Assembly (NCBI GenBank): GCA_016844425.1
Contig: JAERML010000109.1
Coordinates: 1 to 9,954, forward strand
Length of the DNA stretch: 9,954 bases
Source: Bacteroidota bacterium
Lineage (GTDB): Bacteria; Bacteroidota; UBA10030; UBA6906
Direction: 5' to 3'
Both the position numbers and the translations under genes were made by a program. The first letter of the stretch is position 1. Every line of letters starts with the position of its first letter. The notes beneath the pieces are model-generated. The model made no database searches. It saw only the letters and a list, made by a program, of their open reading frames with translations, and was not told the origin of the DNA. Below, piece after piece: positions 1-5,814 of the stretch.

Positions 1-1
1 G

Positions 2-913
2 GTGGACTACGATGCATGGCTGACCTGGACGCAGGGATATGACTGGGGCAACTATTATGGCTATTCGTACGTCACGTTTGCTCCCCTCTTCGGTCATCAG
101 TATTCGCATTGTTGGATAGACTACCGGAACATCAACGACGTCTACATGCGCAATCGCGGCATTACGTATTTTGAGAACTCGCGACGCGCGACACTTGCCC
201 AACGCGCCTATAGCATTGATAACCCATTCAACCATGCGGGGTACAGCGATTCGCTCTGGGGAATCACAGCCAGCGATACACCGACCGGTTATCGTGCACG
301 TGGAGCGCCCCCCGCGGAAAACGACGACGGGACGATTACTCCTACGGCACCGATCAGCTCCATCCCATTTGCGCCGGACGAGTGCATCAAGGTTGCCCGC
401 ACGATGTGGGAATATTATCGACCACAGATCTGGTTGGAGCCATACGGTTTCCTGGATGCGTTCAATCTGAATGTCAACTGGTGGGATCCCTGGATTATTG
501 GTATCGATCAGGGGCCAATCATTATCATGATCGAAAACTACCGGACGGGCTCCGTCTGGAACCGTTTCATGCAAAACCCTGATGTGCAACGTGGCTTGCA
601 ACGCGCAGGTTTCACACCAATTACCGCGCTCACCGAAGCCCCGGTGCCGTTACAATACGCGTTGCAGCAGAATTATCCGAACCCGTTCAATCCTTCGACG
701 AGCATTCGATTCGACATTTCCTCTAATGCTCCCACAACACTGAAGGTGTACGACGTGCTGGGGAATGAGGTGGCCACGCTGGTCAATGAGACAATGTCTG
801 TGGGGAGCCATACAGTCACCTTTGACTCCCGCTCGCTCGCAAGCGGGATGTACTTCTACACCCTTACCGCCGGTCCCTTATCCCACACACGAAAGATGAT
901 GTTGGTAAAATGA
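2..913 (+). CDS. PF10091/GH144-type glycoside hydrolase, C-terminal part, with T9SS type A sorting domain (5' truncated)
   Basis: The gene runs in from before the window; the GTG at position 2 is an internal valine, not a start. The visible 303 residues carry the second half of the PF10091 ('glucoamylase-like') catalytic domain, seen in 'FAPLFGHQYSHCWIDYR', 'YFENSRRATLAQRAY', 'GYSDSLWGITASD', 'NDDGTITP', 'YGFLDAFN' and 'IGIDQGPIIIMIENYRTG'. These blocks match the complete paralog at 1178-2560 nearly one for one. From about residue 218 the protein becomes a T9SS sorting domain (PNPFNPST, then LKVYDVLGNEVATLV, then LASGMYFYTLTAG, ending KMMLVK). The enzyme should therefore cross the outer membrane and be released or attached at the surface. 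PF10091 includes GH144 endo-beta-1,2-glucanases, so cutting of a beta-1,2-glucan is the best guess, but the old 'glucoamylase' label and other linkages cannot be excluded. Family and sorting domain are sure; substrate is not. Confidence 0.9.
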   Translation: MDYDAWLTWTQGYDWGNYYGYSYVTFAPLFGHQYSHCWIDYRNINDVYMRNRGITYFENSRRATLAQRAYSIDNPFNHAGYSDSLWGITASDTPTGYRARGAPPAENDDGTITPTAPISSIPFAPDECIKVARTMWEYYRPQIWLEPYGFLDAFNLNVNWWDPWIIGIDQGPIIIMIENYRTGSVWNRFMQNPDVQRGLQRAGFTPITALTEAPVPLQYALQQNYPNPFNPSTSIRFDISSNAPTTLKVYDVLGNEVATLVNETMSVGSHTVTFDSRSLASGMYFYTLTAGPLSHTRKMMLVK

Positions 914-956
914 AGGAGCGACGCACCCGACCAGACAGGTATGTGGTATCGCTCAT

Positions 957-1165
957 CGACCCTCCACACACATTGAGTACACGCTCCCTGTTCGTACGCG
1001 GGTGACACTCGTGGTCTACGATGTGCGGGGAAGGGAGATGGAGAAGCTTGTTGATCAGGAACAGCCGTCCACAACATCGTGTGGAATGCCGACAATGTTG
1101 CGAGCGGAGTATTCTTTTGCCGGTTGCAGGCCACGACTTTTTGTTCAAACAAACAAGACTTACGC
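957..1165 (+). pseudogene. Orphan, frameshifted remnant of a T9SS C-terminal sorting domain
   Basis: Between the two GH144-type genes lies a recognisable sorting domain with no enzyme in front of it. In one frame (positions divisible by 3, about 957-1067) it reads 'RPSTHIEYTLP' then 'VTLVVYDVRGREMEKLVDQ', which aligns with the 'NPST.I.Y.LP...V.L.VYD..GREV..LVD' half of the domain. From about 1070 the match continues in another frame as 'HNIVWNADNVASGVFFCRL', the second half. One frame change near 1065-1070, a net loss of one base modulo three, separates the halves. No start codon or NPF motif leads into it. The second half is in frame with the next gene and has no stop before its start, so a gene caller may wrongly extend that gene back to 1079. 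It is probably the tail of a lost enzyme copy, or a tail once shared by a neighbour. Confidence 0.75.
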
Positions 1166-1168
1166 GGT

Positions 1169-1174
1169 GAGGTG
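1169..1174 (+). promoter_or_regulatory. Ribosome binding site that sets the start of the second GH144-type gene
   Basis: GAGGTG lies just ahead of the ATG at 1178, with about five bases between the GAGG core and the start. It supports 1178 rather than the upstream in-frame GTG at 1079, which sits inside the decayed sorting domain and would put 33 unrelated residues before the signal peptide. Confidence 0.6.
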
Positions 1175-1177
1175 ACC

Positions 1178-2560
1178 ATGAGAAGTGTCATTCTAACCAT
1201 ATTGCTGCTGGGCTCAGGACAGTCCTACGCAGGAGAAACGAAGAGATGGGATCCGTTCCTCGACACATTGCAGCAGCGGACCATCCAGTGGTTCCTCGAC
1301 GTTACGCCTCGAGAAAATGGACTCACGCCCGATCGTTGGCCGACGGCATCTCCTTCAAGCATCGCAGCGGTGGGATTTGCGCTCACCACCTATCCGATAG
1401 CTGCCGAACACACAATGATCACTCGCGCCCAGGCGGCTCAACGGACATTGACCACACTCCGGTTTCTCTGGCGGCTGCCTCAAGGCGACGGTCGTTCAGG
1501 CGTTGCAGGGTACAAGGGGTTCTACTATCACTTCCTCAAGCAAGACTCCGGTTTGCGTGAGTGGAACTGTGAGCTGTCAACAATCGACACAGGGCTCCTG
1601 CTCGCTGGTGTCCTGTTTTGTCAATCGTACTTTGACAGAAGGGATGAGGTTGAAGCTGAGATCCGCGCTCTGGCCGATTCCGTGTATCGAAGAACAGATT
1701 GGCGCTGGGCAATGGGAGCCACCAAAGGGGTTGTGATGGGATGGAGACCGGAAACGGCTTTTTATGATGACAAAGGGCGTCCCGTTTGGACCTGGCATGG
1801 GTATAACGAGGCAATGATTCTGTATGTCCTTGCGCTAGGATCCCCGACGCATCCTGTGCCTTCGTCAGTGTGGGATGCGTGGACGGAGACGTATCTGTGG
1901 AAGGAACACTACGGGCAAACGCTCGTGAACTTCATGCCGCTTTTCGGACACCAGTTCTCGCATGCATGGGTAGATTTTCGAGGCATAAGAGATGAGTTTA
2001 TGCGCGGGAAGGGAATCGACTACTTCGAGAACTCGCGCCGGGCTGCGTATCTCCATCGTACATATGCAACGCAGAATCCCCATCAGTGGGTTGATTACTC
2101 CGACTCCATTTGGGGGTTAAGCGCATGTGATGGCCCGAAAGATACGACATTTGAAGTGAACGGTATCAAGCGTCTCTTCCGCTCCTATTCAGCGAGAGGT
2201 ACGGGTGCTGAAGAAGAAGTTGATGACGGCACGATTGCTCCGTACGGAGCAGCAGGCTGTGTTCCCTTTGCACCGGAGATCGTTATTCCCGCACTCAAGG
2301 CGATGAAGAACAAGTATGGAGACAAACTCTGGACGAAGTACGGTTTCGTTGATGCGTTCAACCCTACCTATCTCACACCGTCAACTCCCAACGGTTGGTT
2401 CGACCACGATTATCTCGGTATCGACCAGGGTCCGATCGTGGTCATGATCGAGAACGCGCGCAACGGCTTTGTATGGGAAGTGATGAAGAAGAACGCACAC
2501 GTCGTCCGGGGGTTGAAGCGGGCAGGGTTTACCGGCGGGTGGCTCGATACATCGAAATGA
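1178..2560 (+). CDS. Exported PF10091/GH144-type glycoside hydrolase (putative endo-beta-1,2-glucanase)
   Basis: This is a complete 460-residue enzyme. Residues 1-18 form a signal peptide (MRSVILTILLLGSGQSYA), so it goes to the periplasm or beyond. The rest is one PF10091 (alpha/alpha)6-type catalytic domain: 'GYKGFYYHFL', 'CELSTIDTGLLLAGVLF' (acidic E132 and D137), 'WHGYNEAMILYVLALGSPTHP' from residue 206, 'MPLFGHQFSHAWVDFR', 'YFENSRRAAYLH', 'YSDSIWGLSACDGP', 'VDDGTIAPYGAAG', 'YGFVDAFNP' and 'LGIDQGPIVVMIENARNG' from residue 414. Length and layout fit stand-alone GH144 enzymes. It has no T9SS sorting domain, unlike its upstream paralog, so it is probably periplasmic. Compared with the paralog it has a longer loop after the 'ACDGP' block, with 'FEVNGIKRLFRSYSARG'. 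The GH144 link suggests endo-cleavage of beta-1,2-glucan, supported by the GH3 gene downstream. The assignment is strong at family level and tentative for substrate. Confidence 0.9.
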   Translation: MRSVILTILLLGSGQSYAGETKRWDPFLDTLQQRTIQWFLDVTPRENGLTPDRWPTASPSSIAAVGFALTTYPIAAEHTMITRAQAAQRTLTTLRFLWRLPQGDGRSGVAGYKGFYYHFLKQDSGLREWNCELSTIDTGLLLAGVLFCQSYFDRRDEVEAEIRALADSVYRRTDWRWAMGATKGVVMGWRPETAFYDDKGRPVWTWHGYNEAMILYVLALGSPTHPVPSSVWDAWTETYLWKEHYGQTLVNFMPLFGHQFSHAWVDFRGIRDEFMRGKGIDYFENSRRAAYLHRTYATQNPHQWVDYSDSIWGLSACDGPKDTTFEVNGIKRLFRSYSARGTGAEEEVDDGTIAPYGAAGCVPFAPEIVIPALKAMKNKYGDKLWTKYGFVDAFNPTYLTPSTPNGWFDHDYLGIDQGPIVVMIENARNGFVWEVMKKNAHVVRGLKRAGFTGGWLDTSK

Positions 2561-2686
2561 CTGCAGCGAAGCACGGGAGTGAATCATCCTAACTTCTGTG
2601 TGCGATTCAATTGTTACCGTTTCAAACACCCAACGGCTTGATAGTTCATCTGTTTGCGTCATAGTACTCAGAAGGCTGAACCAATC

Positions 2687-4666
2687 ATGAATCATTTTCT
2701 CAAAGCGTTACCTCTTTGTGCCTTAGTGTCTTTGTGGCTCCCATCAGCGCATGCCCAGTCCCGGCTTCTAGACGATTTCGACGTTCTCTCCGGCTGGAAG
2801 TCCGTCGTCTCCGAAGGCGCTAAGTTGAACATCACGAGCGGGGAAGGGAAATCCGGCAATGCGATGGTTATGGAGTTCGACCTCACCGCCGCCTACGGCT
2901 ACACGATTGCACGAAAGGACTTCTCCATCCACCTGCCGGAGAACTACCAGTTCGTCTTCGATATGCGGGCAGAAACTCCCATCAACAATTTCGAGTTTAA
3001 GATCGTTGACTCGCTTGAAAACGTCTGGTGGATCAAGAAACTGAACATCGTGTACCCGAAAGAGTGGGCAAAACAACGCATCAAGAAACGCCACATCACG
3101 TTTGCATGGGGACCCTCGGGGGGTGGAGAGATTCGCCGTGTCAAGGCAATTGAGTTTGTTGTTTCGTCGGGCTCGGGCGGAAAGGGGAAGGTCTTTATCG
3201 ATAATTTCCGGTTCGAGCCGATTGATGAGGCCGTTGCGCAGTCCGCTCACCCATCATTCGATGCGTCATCGATGAGGAAGGGGGGCGAGCCGAACATCGA
3301 TAATGGAGGAACCGTACTCACAGGCTGGAAGAGCGGGGTGGCAAATCCCACAGAGTGGATCTCCATGGATTTTGGATATGCGAAGGAGATCGGCGGCCTG
3401 GTGATCGATTGGGACAAGGAAGAGTACGCGACGGCATACGACGTTCTGGCGTCTGAAGATGGCAGGGAGTGGACGAACCTGTACTCGGTGACCAATGGGA
3501 ATGGCGGTCGCGATTTCGTGTTTCTTCCTGAGGCAGAAGGAAAGGCGTTGAAGCTTGTGTTCAAGAAAAGCCATGGTGCCAAAGGCTACTCGATCAGACA
3601 GTTTGCAGTGAAAGGTCCGGAGTTCGGTGCAAACGCAAACGATTTCTTTTCCTCGGTGGCGAAGGAACAGCGCAGAGGATTGTTCCAGCGATACTTCCTC
3701 CCGGAACAGTCCTACTGGACCATCGTCGGCAGTCCGGGTGATGTGAGCGAGGCGCTGATCAACGAAGCCGGCACCATCGAAGTTGACCAGACGAGTTTTT
3801 CTATTGAGCCATTCCTTTACGTTGACAACACGCTCGTCACCTGGAACGACGTCACCCGCAGCCAGTCCCTTGAGAACGACTATCTGCCAATCCCCTCCGT
3901 GCAATGGAAGTACAACAATATCGTTCTCACCGTTCGTGCGTTCGCCACGGGTCTTGCAGGCAGCAGCCAGCTCGTCGCGACGTACAAAATCCAGAACCTC
4001 GGAGGGGCAACGACAGGGAAGCTGTTTCTTGCTGTGCGGCCATTTCAGGTGAACCCCCCCTGGCAGGGCTTGAATCATCCGGGAGGGGCATCACGCATCG
4101 ATAGCGTCCGCATAGACAACGGCATGTTGTTGGTGAACGAAAAGAGGATCATTCCTCTCAATGCCCCATCTGGAATCGGGGCAACGTCTTTTGCGAACGG
4201 CGATATCACCGAATACCTGGTGCAGGGTGGGCTCCCTTCCGAACAACAGGTTCTTGATGAGAAGGGGTTCTGCTCCGCCGCTCTTGCATATGATTTCGAT
4301 GTGACAAGCGGATCCGAAAAGGAAATCCATATCGTCGTGCCGTTTCACGCGTGGCGCGGCAGCCCGACACCGAACATGAACAATGAAAGTGCCGGCATCT
4401 ATGTGAGTCTCGCCCACGCCTCGACGCGGACGATGTGGCAATCCATGCTTGACAGGTTCCAGGTGAAGCTTCCCCCGTCTGCGCAACCCATCATCAACAC
4501 GATCAAATCGAATCTCGCATACATTTTCATCAACCAGGACGGACCACGCATACAGCCCGGATCCAGAAACTATGAACGTTCGTGGATTCGCGTACACAGA
4601 CTGGTATTCACAATTCCAGTTTCCAAGCGGCAAGATTCCCTGTGTTGTCGACTCCCGCGGCGGTGA
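2687..4666 (+). CDS. Discoidin-domain, (alpha/alpha)6 glycosidase-like exported protein, 5' piece of a broken gene
   Basis: The start is ATG 2687, preceded by GAAGG at 2671-2675; a TTG at 2654 is in frame but gives no sensible signal peptide. Residues 1-23 are a signal peptide ending SAHA. Residues about 26-180 form a jelly-roll-like region ('LLDDFDVLSGWKSV' to 'KVFIDNFRFEPI') resembling CBM11-type or complex-I-intermediate-like carbohydrate-binding modules. Residues about 187-313 are an F5/8 type C (discoidin, CBM32-like) domain with 'EWISMDFGYAKEIGGLVIDW' and 'YSIRQFAVKGPEF'. From about 314 comes a beta-rich part and then the start of a helical-barrel domain, 'FINQDGPRIQPGSRNYERSWIR'. After R635 the sequence stops resembling the family: 24 residues of read-through follow before a stop. 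The rest of the protein is in another frame at 4572-5798. I cannot name a GH family. It is probably inactive unless the break is a sequence error. Confidence 0.8.
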   Translation: MNHFLKALPLCALVSLWLPSAHAQSRLLDDFDVLSGWKSVVSEGAKLNITSGEGKSGNAMVMEFDLTAAYGYTIARKDFSIHLPENYQFVFDMRAETPINNFEFKIVDSLENVWWIKKLNIVYPKEWAKQRIKKRHITFAWGPSGGGEIRRVKAIEFVVSSGSGGKGKVFIDNFRFEPIDEAVAQSAHPSFDASSMRKGGEPNIDNGGTVLTGWKSGVANPTEWISMDFGYAKEIGGLVIDWDKEEYATAYDVLASEDGREWTNLYSVTNGNGGRDFVFLPEAEGKALKLVFKKSHGAKGYSIRQFAVKGPEFGANANDFFSSVAKEQRRGLFQRYFLPEQSYWTIVGSPGDVSEALINEAGTIEVDQTSFSIEPFLYVDNTLVTWNDVTRSQSLENDYLPIPSVQWKYNNIVLTVRAFATGLAGSSQLVATYKIQNLGGATTGKLFLAVRPFQVNPPWQGLNHPGGASRIDSVRIDNGMLLVNEKRIIPLNAPSGIGATSFANGDITEYLVQGGLPSEQQVLDEKGFCSAALAYDFDVTSGSEKEIHIVVPFHAWRGSPTPNMNNESAGIYVSLAHASTRTMWQSMLDRFQVKLPPSAQPIINTIKSNLAYIFINQDGPRIQPGSRNYERSWIRVHRLVFTIPVSKRQDSLCCRLPRR

Positions 4667-5798
4667 CCCCACCAACGAGCACGACAGCCACGGGCAGATG
4701 ATCTATCTTATCATGCAGACCTTCCACTTCACGCATGACACGGTCTGGCTCCGGACGAAATGGGAAACCGTTGTGAAGACAGTGCGCTATATCCAGAGCC
4801 TGCGAGCAGAGAGAAAGACGGACCTCTACAAGAACGGGACGCCCGAGCAACGTGCGTGCTATGGCTTGGTCCCCGAATCCATCAGTCACGAAGGGTACTG
4901 GAACAAACCGATGCATTCCTATTGGGATGATTTCTTCATTCTGCGGGGGCTCAAGGATGCAACAGCAATAGCAGGTATCCTGGGCGAGAAGAAGTTGGAG
5001 GCTGACTTTGCCATTGAGAGGGAGGATTTCAGGAAGGATTTCTACGCGTCGATCCGGCGTGCCATGAAGAACAAGAACATCAACTACATTCCGGGCTGTG
5101 CCGAGCTTGGGGATTTTGATGCGACCTCGACCACTGTTGGGATCAACCCTGCAAACGAGCTCGGTGAAATTCCTGAACCGGCGTTACACAACACGTTTGA
5201 CCGGTACTACGATTATTTCACAAAACGAAAGAACAACGCTGTTGCCTGGAAGGACTACACTCCGTACGAGAACCGCGTCATCGGTTCGTTTGTGTATCTC
5301 GATCAGAAGGAGAGAGCTCAGGATGCCCTCGCCTTCTTCATGAATGACAGGCGTCCACGTGGGTGGAACCACTGGGCCGAGGTAGTCCACCGAGATCCGC
5401 TGGCTCCGAAGTACATTGGCGACATGCCACATACGTGGTGCGGTTCTGACTTTATCCGCTCCGTCCGCGCCATGTTTGTGTACGAGCGTGAGAATGACAC
5501 CGCTCTGGTTGTCGGCGCCGGGATTGCCGACTCCTGGGTCGATGATTCTGCCGGAGTCACCGTGACAAACCTCCCTACATACTACGGGAATATCAGCTAT
5601 TCGATCAAGAAAGCCGGAAAGAACGTTGTGGTGCAATTGGATGGCACCCTCCATGTTCCATCGGGAAAGATCGTGGTGAAATCTCCCCTCTCGAAGCGTA
5701 TCACATCGGTGACCGTGAATGGTGTGAAGGTGAAAGCATTGAAGGGGAAAGAGATCCTCGTGGAGAGGCTCCCTTCTACAATTAAGATCTCCTACTGA
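4572..5798 (+). CDS. 3' piece of the same broken discoidin/(alpha/alpha)6 glycosidase-like gene
   Basis: This frame carries the remainder of the helical-barrel domain and a C-terminal beta region. Family-like blocks are 'QFPSGKIPCVVDSRGGDP', 'NEHDSHGQMIYLIM', 'GLVPESISHEGYWNKP', 'HSYWDDFFILRGLKDA', 'AELGDFDATSTTVGINP', 'DMPHTWCGSDFIRSVRAMF' and 'LVVGAGIADSW'. The last 80 or so residues ('ISYSIKKAGKNVVVQLDG', then 'VTVNGVKVKALKGKEILVE') look like the small beta-sandwich that closes such barrels. There is no signal peptide and no good ribosome binding site at ATG 4572, which lies inside the preceding piece, so independent translation is unlikely. Sequence upstream of about 4578 in this frame is not family-like. 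Together the two pieces would make an exported protein of roughly 1,060 residues. The stop lies 16 bases before the GH2 start, which points to one operon. Confidence 0.78.
   Translation: MNVRGFAYTDWYSQFQFPSGKIPCVVDSRGGDPTNEHDSHGQMIYLIMQTFHFTHDTVWLRTKWETVVKTVRYIQSLRAERKTDLYKNGTPEQRACYGLVPESISHEGYWNKPMHSYWDDFFILRGLKDATAIAGILGEKKLEADFAIEREDFRKDFYASIRRAMKNKNINYIPGCAELGDFDATSTTVGINPANELGEIPEPALHNTFDRYYDYFTKRKNNAVAWKDYTPYENRVIGSFVYLDQKERAQDALAFFMNDRRPRGWNHWAEVVHRDPLAPKYIGDMPHTWCGSDFIRSVRAMFVYERENDTALVVGAGIADSWVDDSAGVTVTNLPTYYGNISYSIKKAGKNVVVQLDGTLHVPSGKIVVKSPLSKRITSVTVNGVKVKALKGKEILVERLPSTIKISY
4574..4592 (+). other. Deletion junction readable in two frames
   Basis: The bases here read 'ERSWIR' in the frame of the 5' piece and 'VRGFA' in the frame of the 3' piece. 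From memory of related proteins, 'ERSWIRDG' should be followed by about 20 residues of helix before a 'VREF'-like segment. The two landmarks are superimposed here. This is what a deletion between two short, similar direct repeats leaves behind, and the frame relation requires a loss of 2 modulo 3 bases. The exact size (about 60-70 bases) is inferred. Confidence 0.6.
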
Positions 5799-5814
5799 GG
5801 TCTCCGGCGCATTG

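Noticed and set aside
1079..1177. Upstream GTG start for the second GH144-type gene
   Set aside because: The extra 33 residues are the second half of a decayed sorting domain, and the signal peptide and ribosome binding site both point to ATG 1178.
1873..1893. Similar DNA and peptide (DAWTETY) in the GH144-type gene and in the esterase near 9237
   Set aside because: The match is short and each instance sits in its own family's conserved block, so it looks like coincidence, not a repeat.
2611..2625. Imperfect dyad TTGTTACCGTTTCAA ahead of the discoidin gene, considered as an operator
   Set aside because: Five of seven arm positions pair, which is easily reached by chance, and there is no second copy or nearby regulator gene.
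2649..2656. TCTGTTTG, one mismatch from the Bacteroidota -7 element TAnnTTTG
   Set aside because: There is no TTG at the expected upstream spacing, and it lies only about 30 bases from the start codon.
3266..4078. Long minus-strand open frame (270 codons)
   Set aside because: It lies wholly opposite the discoidin-domain gene, has no recognisable domain and reads like the complement of real coding sequence. The same holds for minus-strand frames at 2768-3250 and 8631-9293.
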